A program made the position numbers and the translations under genes. A model generated the notes under the pieces. The model saw nothing but the letters and a program-made list of their open reading frames with translations, made no database searches and had not been told where the DNA came from. Positions 36,967 to 46,412 of a stretch of 64,000 nucleotides of DNA are shown here, one piece after another; within the stretch, counting starts at the first letter, position 1; the number at the start of each line of letters is the position of its first letter. Location of the stretch: the NCBI RefSeq assembly GCF_012027615.1, contig NZ_SNUT01000001.1, positions 186,001 through 250,000 of the forward strand, in the 5' to 3' direction. This stretch comes from Thermococcus sp. 21S7 (GTDB lineage: Archaea; Methanobacteriota_B; Thermococci; Thermococcales; Thermococcaceae).

Positions 36967-37110
36967 GTGGCGGAGCTGAGGGCTGTTGTGTTCTACGACC
37001 GCGACGGCACCCGCTACTACCGCTGCCCGCGCTGTGGAAGGCTCTTCAGAAACTCAAAGGACTACACCAGGCACGTGAACAGGGCCCACGGGCACCTGTT
37101 CAGGAAGTGA
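36967..37110 (+). CDS. Small C2H2-type zinc-finger protein
   Basis: A 47-residue ORF from GTG 36967, with GGAGGTG six bases upstream. It contains [20 protein letters not shown] then NRAHG, i.e. C-x2-C-x12-H-x5-H, a classical C2H2 finger, with basic ends. Such mini zinc fingers are common in Thermococcales and may bind nucleic acid or a protein partner. Monocistronic with its own promoter (AAAATTTTAAAAGGG near 36920). Confidence 0.75.
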   Translation: MAELRAVVFYDRDGTRYYRCPRCGRLFRNSKDYTRHVNRAHGHLFRK

Positions 37111-37216
37111 TTCCCTATTCTTCTGCCATTTCCCGGTTTCAGTTCTTTAACATCCCGAGGGATGAGGAGAACGGCCAGGGCTGAAAAAAGTGATGAGCGG
37201 TAGGGCTTTCCGACCG

Positions 37217-38224
37217 TTAGTCCCTGATTATTATCTCCTTCGTGAGCTTGACCGTGAACGTCTTGCCAATCTTCTCCCTCTCGACCAGCTGCTTCTTCTC
37301 AAGCTCCTGGATGATTCTGCTTATCGTCGGCCTGGAGTAGCCGGTCAGCTCCGGCAGCTCCTCCTGCTTAACGGTTCCCCCCCTGTCCAGGATGGCCTTG
37401 ACGACTATGCGCTCCTTCTCCGTCAGCACCTCGATGGGCACCCTGTTGGCCGCCCAGCGCTTCTTGGCGTAGTAAATCGAGAGGGGAACCGCCACAGCCA
37501 GTGACAGCAAAACTGCCGCCACTATCGTTACCCAGTTCGTCTCCTTGGGCTGAGATGGGAGCTTTATATCCAAATTCTCCTTGTACCAGTAGGTCTGATA
37601 ACCCATCCCCTGAAGCTTGATCTCGATGTCCTTTGACATCCCCGCACCCATCAGTATCACCAAATCGGGATGGAGCTTCTTCAATGCGTTGAGGGTGGAG
37701 TCCGAAAGGGCATCCTCTTGAGTTAACAGGAGTGGGAGGCCGTATATCATCGCCCACCTCGCAGCGGCAAGCGTTGAGCCGTAATCACTGGAACTTGCCA
37801 GAACCACCGTGTCGTATCCATTTGGATAAAAGTGCAGCGCCAGCTTTGCCGCCGTTTCCGTTCTAACCGCACCGCCTATTCTCTCAACGACGAAGCCCAT
37901 GTTCAGCAGCTCGTCCTGGACGGTGTCGCTGATTGCCTGGGAATCACCGATTATGAGCACGTGATTCCAGCCGAACTGGGCGTAGCTCTGAAGCTGGGCG
38001 ATCGTCCCGGGGTCTAGCTCCTTTGGGTTGACCGGGAGAATCGGAACGTCGAGCATCTTAGCGTAGGGAAGCGCGACGATGTAATCAATCATATCGTCGT
38101 TTCTAACTAGGATTAAATCGTACTTGGGCCTCTCCTCCTTCGTTTGCTGTGCGGAGGAGAGGGGAGCGAGGAACGATGAGAATACGAGCAGGATAAGCGC
38201 CAGCGTCAAGGCCCTTTTAACCAT
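37217..38224 (-). CDS. Membrane-anchored winged-helix regulator with cell-wall-binding-repeat-like outer domain
   Basis: A 335-residue protein. Residues 1-25 are a signal peptide; 35-210 form an extracellular domain with DLILVRNDDMIDYIVALPYA, ILPVNPKEL and VLIIGDSQAIS typical of cell-wall-binding repeat 2 proteins. A membrane helix lies at about 230-250. Residues 265-335 are a MarR/IclR-like winged helix (EEQ.LPELTGYSRPTISRIIQELEKK). The layout suggests one-component signalling from outside to DNA. Target unknown; it is divergent or isolated from its neighbours. Confidence 0.75.
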   Translation of the reverse strand: MVKRALTLALILLVFSSFLAPLSSAQQTKEERPKYDLILVRNDDMIDYIVALPYAKMLDVPILPVNPKELDPGTIAQLQSYAQFGWNHVLIIGDSQAISDTVQDELLNMGFVVERIGGAVRTETAAKLALHFYPNGYDTVVLASSSDYGSTLAAARWAMIYGLPLLLTQEDALSDSTLNALKKLHPDLVILMGAGMSKDIEIKLQGMGYQTYWYKENLDIKLPSQPKETNWVTIVAAVLLSLAVAVPLSIYYAKKRWAANRVPIEVLTEKERIVVKAILDRGGTVKQEELPELTGYSRPTISRIIQELEKKQLVEREKIGKTFTVKLTKEIIIRD

Positions 38225-38269
38225 TCCATCACCTGAAAAAAGGGTAGGGAAAGCTCCTTAAAAGGTTTT

Positions 38270-38944
38270 TCAAAGCTCCAGGGTTTCGCCGGGTTCGAGG
38301 ATTACGACCTCCGCTTTGTCCCCGACCAGTTTCCTGAACTCCTCGGGGTCTGCTGAAATCGGGGGCCAGGTGTTGTAGTGCATCGGCACGACCTTCCTCG
38401 GCCTGAGGAACTCCACGGCCTTGGCGGCCTCGCGCGGCCCCATCGTGAAGTGGCCGCCTATAGGCAGCAGGGCAACGTCTATCGGCCCGTATAGCTCGGC
38501 GAAGAGCTCCATGTCCCTGAAGACAAAGGTGTCGCCGGCGTGGTAAATCCTGACGCCGTCGATCTCGATTATGTAGCCGCAGGCGCTTCCTATGCTGTAC
38601 TTGCCGTCGCTGCTGGAGTGCCAGGCCGGAACCTGGACGATTTTAACCCCATCAACCTCCGTCGGGCCGTAGTTCATTCCGATGGTCGTTATGCCGCTCT
38701 CGCTCTCAACGAGGTAGTTGGCTATGTCATACATCGCAACGATTTTCGCCCCGGTTCTCCTGGCTATCGCTGCCGCATCGCCCACGTGGTCGCCGTGGGC
38801 GTGGGTCACGAGTATCAGGTCAGCCTCGACCTCCTCTGGCTTGGCGGCAGCCGCTGGATTGCCCGTCAGGAACGGGTCTATCAGAATCTTCTTGCTTCCC
38901 TCTATCAGAAAGGCCGCGTGGCCCAGAAACCTCACCTTCACCAT
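38270..38944 (-). CDS. UPF0173 metal-dependent hydrolase
   Basis: A 224-residue metallo-beta-lactamase-fold protein with HAHGDHVGDA motif, GHAAFLIEG start, YHAGDTFVF and PIGGHFTMGP, matching UPF0173 (YtkL-like). It is probably a Zn-dependent hydrolase; the substrate is unknown. The ATG follows a GGTGG site; transcription is away from putP, leaving a 254-base shared intergenic region. Confidence 0.88.
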   Translation of the reverse strand: MVKVRFLGHAAFLIEGSKKILIDPFLTGNPAAAAKPEEVEADLILVTHAHGDHVGDAAAIARRTGAKIVAMYDIANYLVESESGITTIGMNYGPTEVDGVKIVQVPAWHSSSDGKYSIGSACGYIIEIDGVRIYHAGDTFVFRDMELFAELYGPIDVALLPIGGHFTMGPREAAKAVEFLRPRKVVPMHYNTWPPISADPEEFRKLVGDKAEVVILEPGETLEL

Positions 38945-38984
38945 GAAACCACCCCGTGGATATAATAACCTGGACTAACTTAAG

Positions 38985-39192
38985 TCTTTCGGGTTGCGGC
39001 CGGTGCAACCGTCACCGAACGGTACAGGCGTCCCTCCGTAGTCCGGGTTACGAACGCAATTAGGTACAAGGGATTGTGTAGTAATAGTGGCACAATGTAA
39101 CAAAATGCACCTTTACTGGACATAAAAAGACAATCCTGTACAAAAAAGGGCAAGATTTATAAATATGGACATTACTGAATATTGATGGTGAT
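38985..39192 (+). promoter_or_regulatory. putP upstream region and promoter
   Basis: TATA ATTTATAAAT (39155-39164) is followed by GGTGAT and the ATG at 39199. Upstream are a hairpin GGTTGC-GGCCG-GTGCAACC (about 38992-39010), ATTGTG/CACAAT (12-base spacer, near 39073-39096), and GTACAAGGGATTG against CAATCCTGTAC in opposite orientation. These may be regulator sites; none matches a regulator I recognise. Confidence 0.45.
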
Positions 39193-39198
39193 CCAATA

Positions 39199-40665
39199 AT
39201 GGAGGGCCAGACTCAAATACTGATTGTTCTGGTTCTGTACCTTTCGTTTTTGATAGGGTTCGGGGTTTATCAGGGAAGGAAGGCAAAGAGCGGCAAGGAC
39301 TTCGCCATCGCGGGCAGGCAGCTTCCGGGCTGGATAGCGGCTCTCTCAGAGCGCGCCACCGGTGAGTCGGCGTGGGCACTCCTGGGCCTCCCAGGTTTCG
39401 CATATGCCGCCGGTCTCTCAGCGATATGGGTTGCGGTTGGATGTGTTGCGGGTATCATCGCGGCGTGGACCATCTTCGCCGGAAGGCTCAGGAGGGAAGC
39501 CGAGAAGTACGACGCGACAACGTTCATCGACTACATCGCCAGGCGCCACTCCGACGCCGAGAAGTGGATAAGGATACTCGGCAGCGTTACCGTGGTGTTC
39601 TTCTTTTTCTTCTACGTCGGTGCCCAGTTCCTCGGCGGCGGAAAGACGCTGAACGCTCTCTTCGGCGTTGACCCTAAGATTGGAATGCTGATAACCGCGG
39701 TGATAATCCTGCCGTACACCGTCCTCGGAGGCCTCAAGAGCGTTGCCTACACCGACACCGTCCAGGCGATAGTCATGATACTCACCCTCACCATAGCCCC
39801 GATAGTGGGTCTCATATACATCGCCAACCACCCGGATGTTTTCGCCCACTCGGTTTCCAGCGCCCTGGAGATGTCCGGGCCAGAGTACTCCACTATCCTC
39901 GGCGGCCTCGTCGGAGGTGCGGCGTTCGTCTTCGTCATAGCCGAGTTCTCCTGGTTCTTTGGCTACCTCGGTGGAATGCCCCAGCTCAGCATCAGGTTCA
40001 TGGCAATCAAGGACGAAAAGAACGCCAAACTCGCCAGGAACGTCGGCGTCAGCTGGACCATACTGGCCTACATCGGTGCCCTCCTCATAGGATGGATTGG
40101 AATAGCAATCTTCGGCCCGACCGGCCTTGAGGACCAGGAGGCCGTTATGCCCTCGGTCATGCTGAAGCTGTTCCCGCCGTTCCTCGCGGCGATATTCATA
40201 ACCGGTGCGATAGCGGCCATGCTCTCGACTGCCGACTCGCTGCTCATACTCTCCGCCACCGAGCTCTCGGAGAACCTGCTCAAGCCCTTCGTTTACAAGG
40301 AGGACTTCGACCCGAAGAGGAGCCTCAAGCTTTCGAGGATCACCACCGTCGCCCTGGGTGTCATAGCGCTAGTTACCGCCTACCTCGTGCCGTCAAAGCT
40401 CATCTACACCATCGTCGGCTACACCTGGGCCGGAATAGGCGACACCTTCTCCGTGATAGTCATAATGACCCTGTTCTGGAAGAGGTTCCACGGAAGGGCC
40501 GTTCCGCCGACCATCGTAACGGGACTGCTGTTCACCATCTTCTGGATCAGCTCTGGGCTTGAGAAGGTCGTCTCGGCAAGGCTCATGACCTTCATCGTGA
40601 CCGCCGTGGTTGCGGTGATAGCGACCTACGCCCTGAAGCCCAAGGAGGCAGCCGCCACCACCTGA
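39199..40665 (+). CDS. putP: Sodium/solute symporter (SSS family, PutP-like)
   Basis: This 488-residue protein has about 13 helices and SSS motifs: GRQLPGWIAALSERATGESAW, the YTDTVQAIVM segment and STADSLLILSATELSENL with Na+-site Ser/Thr. It is closest to proline symporters; proline or another amino acid would fit an amino-acid-fermenting host. T-rich DNA (GTTTTGTTTTTATCC) after the stop is a likely terminator. Confidence 0.88.
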   Translation: MEGQTQILIVLVLYLSFLIGFGVYQGRKAKSGKDFAIAGRQLPGWIAALSERATGESAWALLGLPGFAYAAGLSAIWVAVGCVAGIIAAWTIFAGRLRREAEKYDATTFIDYIARRHSDAEKWIRILGSVTVVFFFFFYVGAQFLGGGKTLNALFGVDPKIGMLITAVIILPYTVLGGLKSVAYTDTVQAIVMILTLTIAPIVGLIYIANHPDVFAHSVSSALEMSGPEYSTILGGLVGGAAFVFVIAEFSWFFGYLGGMPQLSIRFMAIKDEKNAKLARNVGVSWTILAYIGALLIGWIGIAIFGPTGLEDQEAVMPSVMLKLFPPFLAAIFITGAIAAMLSTADSLLILSATELSENLLKPFVYKEDFDPKRSLKLSRITTVALGVIALVTAYLVPSKLIYTIVGYTWAGIGDTFSVIVIMTLFWKRFHGRAVPPTIVTGLLFTIFWISSGLEKVVSARLMTFIVTAVVAVIATYALKPKEAAATT

Positions 40666-40799
40666 GTTTTGTTTTTATCCATTGATGTCCTTTTTAGCCC
40701 ATTAGAGCTTTACTTTTCCCCCTCCATGCTCATATTTGCCTCGCTGTCCTTTTTAGGAAAGCTTATATAGAATTCCACCGAGTTTAGGCCGGTGATGTG

Positions 40800-42179
40800 A
40801 TGACGTTTGATTACTTCTTCAAGCCAAAGGCTATAGCGGTTATCGGGGCATCCAACGATCCGCTCAAGCTTGGCTATGAGGTCTTCAAGAACCTCAGAGA
40901 TTACAAAGACGGCAAGGTTTACCCGGTGAACGTCAAGGACGAGGTCGTTCAGGGAGTCAAGGCGTATAAGAACGTAAAGGACATTCCTGACGAAGTTGAC
41001 CTGGCGGTCGTCGTCGTTCCGAAGCGCTTCGTCAAGGGCACCATAGAGGACTGCGGCGAGAAGGGCGTCAAGGGAATAATCCTCATCACCGCCGGTTTCG
41101 GTGAGGTTGGCGAGGAGGGCAAGAAGGAAGAGCGCGAGCTCGTTGAGATAGCCCACAAATACGGAATGCGCATAGTCGGCCCCAACTGCGTCGGTATAAT
41201 GAACACCCACAACGCCATGAACGCCACCTTCGTGACCAACGCGAAGAGGGGCGACATAGCCTTCATAAGCCAGAGCGGCGCACTCGGAGCGGGAATCGTC
41301 TACAAAACCGTCAAAGAGGGAATAGGCTTCTCAAAGTTCATAAGCATAGGCAACATGGCCGATGTGGACTTCGCCGAGTTCATGGAGTACCTCGCCGACA
41401 CCGAGGAGGACAAGGCAATCGCGCTCTACATCGAGGGCCTGAAGAACGGAAGGGCCTTCATGGAGATAGCCAAACGCGTTACCAAGAAGAAGCCCGTCAT
41501 AGTTCTCAAGGCAGGAAAGAGCGAGAGCGGAGCGAGAGCGGCATCTTCTCACACTGGCTCCCTGGCGGGTTCATGGAGGATATACGAGGCCGCTTTCAAG
41601 CAGAGCGGCATAATCGTCGCCGACACGATAGACGACATGCTCAGCATGGCTCGCGCTTTCACCCAGCCCCTGCCGAAGGGAACCCGCGTCGCCATAATGA
41701 CCAACGCCGGCGGACCTGGAGTTCTCACCGCGGACGAGATAGACAAGCGCGGATTAAAGCTCGCCAACCTCGAAGAGGAGACTATCGAGGGACTCCGCTC
41801 GTTCCTTCCGCCGATGGCGGCAGTCAAGAATCCGGTTGACATGATCGCGAGCGCCAGGGGAGAGGACTACTACAAGACCGCAAAGCTTCTCCTCGAAGAC
41901 CCCAACGTTGACATGCTCATCAGCATATGTGTCGTTCCGACCTTCGCGGGCATGACGCAGACCGAGCACGCGGAGGGTGTTATCAGGGCCGTTAAGGAGG
42001 TCAACAACGGCAAGCCGGTTCTCGGCCTGTTCATGGCAGGCTACGTGAGCGAGCCCGCGAAGGAGGTTCTTGAGAAGGCAGGCATTCCGAGCTACGAGAG
42101 GCCGGAGGATGCCGCTGCTGCAGCCTACGCCCTCGTGGAGTTTGCAAAGGCTAAGGGAATCTTGAAGGAAGAGGAATGA
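40800..42179 (+). CDS. acdA: ADP-forming acyl-CoA synthetase, alpha subunit
   Basis: A 459-residue alpha subunit with the CoA-binding start AVIGASNDPLKLGYEV, VGPNCVGIMNTH, and the phospho-histidine in SSHTGSLAGS (His251). It makes ATP from acyl-CoA, ADP and phosphate with a separate beta subunit, not present here. Being upstream of iorAB suggests aryl-acetyl-CoA is the substrate (ACS II-like), which is inference. ATG 40800 preferred; TATA GCTTATATAG at 40761-40770. Confidence 0.92.
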   Translation: MTFDYFFKPKAIAVIGASNDPLKLGYEVFKNLRDYKDGKVYPVNVKDEVVQGVKAYKNVKDIPDEVDLAVVVVPKRFVKGTIEDCGEKGVKGIILITAGFGEVGEEGKKEERELVEIAHKYGMRIVGPNCVGIMNTHNAMNATFVTNAKRGDIAFISQSGALGAGIVYKTVKEGIGFSKFISIGNMADVDFAEFMEYLADTEEDKAIALYIEGLKNGRAFMEIAKRVTKKKPVIVLKAGKSESGARAASSHTGSLAGSWRIYEAAFKQSGIIVADTIDDMLSMARAFTQPLPKGTRVAIMTNAGGPGVLTADEIDKRGLKLANLEEETIEGLRSFLPPMAAVKNPVDMIASARGEDYYKTAKLLLEDPNVDMLISICVVPTFAGMTQTEHAEGVIRAVKEVNNGKPVLGLFMAGYVSEPAKEVLEKAGIPSYERPEDAAAAAYALVEFAKAKGILKEEE

Positions 42180-42190
42180 GGTGATTTTGG

Positions 42191-44137
42191 ATGGCGAAGG
42201 TTACCGACATGGTTTTGTGGGACAAGCCCGGGGAGAAGGTCATACTCCTCGGCAACCAGGCCATAGCGAGGGGTGCCCTGGAGGCCAACATAGCCGTTTT
42301 TGCGGCCTATCCCGGAACCCCCAGTTCAGAGCTTACCGATACGATGGCGATGGTGGCGAAGAAGGCAGGAGTCTACATGGAGTACTCCACCAATGAGAAG
42401 GTCGCCTTTGAGACCGCCCTTTCCGCGGCATGGAGCGGCCTCAGGGCCATGACGGCCATGAAGCACGTCGGACTGAACGTCGCGGCAGATACATTCATGA
42501 GCGCCGTCGGAATGGGCGTTGAGGGCGGATTCGTCATAATGGTCGCCGACGACCCGAGCATGTGGAGCAGCCAGAACGAGCAGGACACCAGGGTTTACGC
42601 GAAGTTCGCCAACGTTCCGGTTCTCGAACCCAGTGACCCGATGGAAGCCAAGGAAATGACGAAGTACGCCTTCGATCTGAGCGAAAAGTTCAAGCACTTC
42701 GTCATCCTGAGGACGACCACCAGAACGTCTCACGCCAGGGGAGACATCGTCCTCGGAGAGCTGCCAGAGGAGATAAAGCAGGGCAAGAGGAAGTTCGGCG
42801 AGTTCAAGAAGGACCCGAGCAGGTTCGTCGACATTCCGGCACACTCAAGGCGCTTCCACCCGCAGATACTTGAGAAGATAGAGAAGATCCGCGAGGAGCT
42901 CAACGAGTGCCCGTTCAACTGGATAGAGGGCGACGAGAGCGCCAAGGTCGGTATCATCGCTCCGGGACTTGCATACTCATACGTGAAGGAGGCCCTTCAC
43001 TGGCTCGGCGTCGAGAACGTAAAGGTCCTCAAGCTCGGAACCCCGTTCCCGGTTCCCTATGGCCTGCTTGAGAAGTTCCTCGACGGTCTTGAGAAGGTTC
43101 TCATCGTTGAAGAGCTTGAGCCGGTCGTTGAGGAGCAGGTCAAGACCTGGGCCTACGACAAGGGTCTGAAGATCCCGATCCACGGAAAGGACCTCGTGCC
43201 GAGGGTTTACGAGATGACCACCAGAAGGGCAGTCGAGGCCATAGCCAAGTTCCTCGGCCTTGAGACCCCGGTGAACTTCGAGGAGCTCGACGAGAAGTAC
43301 GAGAAGGTTAAGGGAATGGTTCCGCCGAGGCCGCCGAGCCTCTGTCCAGCCTGTCCGCACAGGAACACCTTCTACGCCATAAAGAAGGCCGCCACGCCGC
43401 GCGCCATATTCCCGAGCGACATCGGCTGTTACACCCTCGGTGTCCTCCCGCCGCTCAAGGCGGTTGACACGACAGTCGCGATGGGAGGTTCAATCGGTGT
43501 CGCCCACGGCCTCAGCATAGCCCTCAACGGCTCCGTTGCTGAGGACGAGCACAAGACCGGCAAGGAGAAGAAGGTCGTCGTGGCAACGATAGGGGATTCG
43601 ACGTTCTTCCACACCGGCCTTCCCGCCCTGGCCAACGCGATCTACAACCGCTCCAACGTCCTCATAGTCGTCGTCGACAACCTCGTCACGGCAATGACCG
43701 GCGACCAGCCGAACCCGGGAACCGGCGACACCCCGCACGGACCCGGCAAGCAGATAAAGATCGAGGAGGTCGCCAAGGCCCTCGGCGCCGACTTCGTCGA
43801 GGTCGTCGACCCGTACGACATCAAGGCCACCGTCGAGACCATGAAGAGGGCCCTCCAGGTCGAGGGAGTGAGCGTCGTCGTCACCAGGCGCGTCTGTGCC
43901 CTCCACAGGATAGGAGAGCTCAGGAGGGCCAGGATACAGTGGCCCATCTACCAGGTCAACGAGGAGAAGTGTACCGGCTGTAAGGTCTGTATAAACGCCT
44001 ACGGCTGTCCGGCAATCTACTGGGACGCCGAGAGCGGTAAGGCCAAGGTTGACGAGCTCATGTGCTGGGGCTGCGGCGGATGTGCGCAGGTCTGTCCGTT
44101 CGACGCCTTTGAGAAGGTCAGGGAGGGAGAGATATGA
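42191..44137 (+). CDS. iorA: Indolepyruvate ferredoxin oxidoreductase alpha subunit
   Basis: A 648-residue subunit with pyrimidine and TPP-binding domains ([31 protein letters not shown]) and a C-terminal ferredoxin domain with [14 protein letters not shown] and [12 protein letters not shown] (two [4Fe-4S] clusters). It oxidatively decarboxylates aryl pyruvates from Trp, Tyr and Phe to aryl-acetyl-CoA and reduces ferredoxin. The product is a substrate for the upstream synthetase; iorB overlaps its stop. Confidence 0.95.
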   Translation: MAKVTDMVLWDKPGEKVILLGNQAIARGALEANIAVFAAYPGTPSSELTDTMAMVAKKAGVYMEYSTNEKVAFETALSAAWSGLRAMTAMKHVGLNVAADTFMSAVGMGVEGGFVIMVADDPSMWSSQNEQDTRVYAKFANVPVLEPSDPMEAKEMTKYAFDLSEKFKHFVILRTTTRTSHARGDIVLGELPEEIKQGKRKFGEFKKDPSRFVDIPAHSRRFHPQILEKIEKIREELNECPFNWIEGDESAKVGIIAPGLAYSYVKEALHWLGVENVKVLKLGTPFPVPYGLLEKFLDGLEKVLIVEELEPVVEEQVKTWAYDKGLKIPIHGKDLVPRVYEMTTRRAVEAIAKFLGLETPVNFEELDEKYEKVKGMVPPRPPSLCPACPHRNTFYAIKKAATPRAIFPSDIGCYTLGVLPPLKAVDTTVAMGGSIGVAHGLSIALNGSVAEDEHKTGKEKKVVVATIGDSTFFHTGLPALANAIYNRSNVLIVVVDNLVTAMTGDQPNPGTGDTPHGPGKQIKIEEVAKALGADFVEVVDPYDIKATVETMKRALQVEGVSVVVTRRVCALHRIGELRRARIQWPIYQVNEEKCTGCKVCINAYGCPAIYWDAESGKAKVDELMCWGCGGCAQVCPFDAFEKVREGEI

Positions 44138-44742
44138 AGGAGTACAACATCGTTATCACCGGAGTTGGCGGCCAGGGAATCCTCACCGCCGCCAACCTTC
44201 TCGGCTGGGCCGCCCTCCGCGCCGGCCACAAGGTCAGGATGGGAGAGGTCCACGGAATGAGCCAGCGCTTTGGTTCGGTCATCGCCTACGTCCGCTTTGG
44301 AGAGGAGGTTTACGGCGCGATGGTCCCCGAGGGGAAGGCCGACGTCATCCTCTCCTTCGAGCCGGTCGAGGCGCTCCGCTACATCAACTACCTCAAGAAG
44401 GGCGGCCTTGTCTTCACGAACGCCAGGCCGATACCGCCGGTTCAGGTTTCGATGGGCCTGGCCACCTATCCGAGCCTCGACGAGATAAAGAAGGTCGTCG
44501 AGGAGGACTTCCAGGCCAAGTTCATGGCCTTCGACGCCGAGGACCTCGCGGTCAAGGCCGGCCACGTGATAACGACCAACGTCGTCCTCATAGGCGCGCT
44601 GACCCAGACGCCCGGCTTCCCGCTCTCGGCGGAGCACGTCAAGGAGGTCATCCGCGTCAGCGTCCCGCCGAAGGCCGTCGATGTGAACATGAAGGCCTTC
44701 GACCTCGGTGTCCAGGCCGCAAAAGAGATGCTGGGGCTCTGA
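44134..44742 (+). CDS. iorB: Indolepyruvate ferredoxin oxidoreductase beta subunit
   Basis: A 202-residue gamma/C-domain-like subunit with [20 protein letters not shown] and [19 protein letters not shown], as in Thermococcus IorB. ATG overlaps the iorA stop (ATGA). It completes the heterotetramer. T-rich sequence after the stop (CACAATTTTTATTAATTT) probably ends this operon and also serves the next promoter. Confidence 0.95.
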   Translation: MKEYNIVITGVGGQGILTAANLLGWAALRAGHKVRMGEVHGMSQRFGSVIAYVRFGEEVYGAMVPEGKADVILSFEPVEALRYINYLKKGGLVFTNARPIPPVQVSMGLATYPSLDEIKKVVEEDFQAKFMAFDAEDLAVKAGHVITTNVVLIGALTQTPGFPLSAEHVKEVIRVSVPPKAVDVNMKAFDLGVQAAKEMLGL

Positions 44743-44798
44743 TGCCCTTCCACAATTTTTATTAATTTCGAGCGTTAGTAACTTTCTGGTGTTCCTGA

Positions 44799-46412
44799 GT
44801 GGAGTGCATAGAAGGGGATGTAATAACTTCCACCAAAAGCGGATGCTGGGCATTTTCAGACGATGAACGATGGTACCTCTTTGAATGGGTCGACTACCTC
44901 ATCAGAATTGACGCGGATGAGGTCTTTATCGGCAAGGCAAAGGCAAGAAAACTGAAGAACGGGTCATTCCTGGTGTCAATCGGCAATTTTATCGGGGACA
45001 CCGAAGTAGTGGGAATCAAAAATGGAGAAATCTGTTTTAAACGCCCAGCAAAGGTCCTCTCCATCAAACTCTCAAAGATGTACCCCAAAAGGTTCTCGTC
45101 TTTAGACGGCCACTGGGTGGAGCGGCTCGCGGAGGTTCAGGACTCATTTATAGAGAGCCTCACGGGGGACGTTGTAAGGTACTCAATCAGCATGCCCTTC
45201 CAGCTGGAATCACCAACGGCTTTCACGGTCATGGAGAGCGATGAGCCCATCAACGAACTCTTTGCGTATCACTACCTCCGCACAAACGGTGAACGAATCA
45301 TCGGGGCCTTTGAAACGGTAACGCATCGCATGAAGAGAGAGCTGGTGGTGGAGGAGGAATGGATGAGGCCCCATGAGATCGATGAGGTAACTCCCGAAAC
45401 GCTCCTATCCATTGCCCAGCACCCCGAATACCTCGCTCCCGCGGGAGGAGACGTTTTGCTCCGGAAACACCTCGATGGCTACATCCCAACGAGGGTTATG
45501 GGCTTTCGGCGGTACGAGAGCGCCGATACGAAGGAGAATCGCTTTGTCAAATATTTTCTCAACATGCTCGTTGAATGGAGCGAGCGCGTCGTTGAGGCCT
45601 TTGAAAACAACCCCCCGGCCGAACTGAACTCCATTAAGGAACTCCTCAAAGAGCTCGAGTTCATTAAAAGCGACGGGGTCTGGGAAGACGTTGGGGAGAT
45701 GACGCTCTTCCCGTACACCTCACAGACGCTTTTGAAGGGCGACGGCTACCGCGACCTGCTTGAGCTTTACAGGGAGTTCACATCCTACGTTCCGTTCTTT
45801 GAGGAAGTGAAGAGGGCAGTAGACAGCAGGGACGTAGCGAAGCTTTACGAGTACTGGGCTTTCTTCAGGCTCGTGGAGGAACTTGGTGAGGTCCTTGGAG
45901 AGAAGAGACTCAGAATTGTCGTCACACTCGCTGGAGAAATCTCAGAAAGGGGAGACGTTTACGCCCAGTTCGACAACGGCTGGCGGCTCTACTACAACAA
46001 GCGGCTGACCCCCGGGAAGTGGAGCTACTCCGTAACGCTGAGGCCGGACTTCTCACTTTTCACAGGCAATCCAAGTAGCAGAGGTACACGGCTCGTGGGA
46101 GTCTTCGACGCCAAGTTCAAGCTTGATGCCGTGGATGAAAACAGAGAAATTGAAAATTTCGATGAACTGGACGAGAACGCCGAGAAAACCGGGAGATACG
46201 AAACGTGGGCAAAGCTGGAGGACATCTACAAGATGCACACCTACAGGGACGCGTTAGGATGCAGGTTTGCGGTGGTGGTTTATCCGGGAAGGAAGAGCGT
46301 GTTTTTTGATGCGAAAACTGGTAAACATGAGGACATATCGCTGGAATCGGCAATCTTGGACGGAATTGAAGGGGTTGGTTACTTGAGTTTTGTTCCGGGG
46401 GTGATGGAATGA
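44799..46412 (+). CDS. McrC-like protein: DUF2357 with PD-(D/E)XK nuclease domain (PDDEXK_7)
   Basis: A 537-residue protein starting at GTG 44799. The N-terminal part resembles DUF2357; the middle contains the RVMGFRRYESADTKENRFVKYFLN segment; the C-terminal nuclease has RPDFSLF (near residue 413) and VFDAKFKLD (near 436), the D and DxK of PDDEXK_7. The next gene encodes an McrB-like ATPase with ATGA overlap, so the pair forms a modification-dependent restriction or related defence complex. The upstream iorB belongs to core metabolism, so this gene marks the edge of the accessory island. Confidence 0.85.
   Translation: MECIEGDVITSTKSGCWAFSDDERWYLFEWVDYLIRIDADEVFIGKAKARKLKNGSFLVSIGNFIGDTEVVGIKNGEICFKRPAKVLSIKLSKMYPKRFSSLDGHWVERLAEVQDSFIESLTGDVVRYSISMPFQLESPTAFTVMESDEPINELFAYHYLRTNGERIIGAFETVTHRMKRELVVEEEWMRPHEIDEVTPETLLSIAQHPEYLAPAGGDVLLRKHLDGYIPTRVMGFRRYESADTKENRFVKYFLNMLVEWSERVVEAFENNPPAELNSIKELLKELEFIKSDGVWEDVGEMTLFPYTSQTLLKGDGYRDLLELYREFTSYVPFFEEVKRAVDSRDVAKLYEYWAFFRLVEELGEVLGEKRLRIVVTLAGEISERGDVYAQFDNGWRLYYNKRLTPGKWSYSVTLRPDFSLFTGNPSSRGTRLVGVFDAKFKLDAVDENREIENFDELDENAEKTGRYETWAKLEDIYKMHTYRDALGCRFAVVVYPGRKSVFFDAKTGKHEDISLESAILDGIEGVGYLSFVPGVME

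Noticed and set aside
44774-44782. GTTAGTAAC as SurR site before the McrC-like gene
   Set aside because: Single GTTn3AAC matches are expected by chance about once per 4 kb; no second site or symmetrical context is present. The same applies to GTTATTAAC at 27574-27582.
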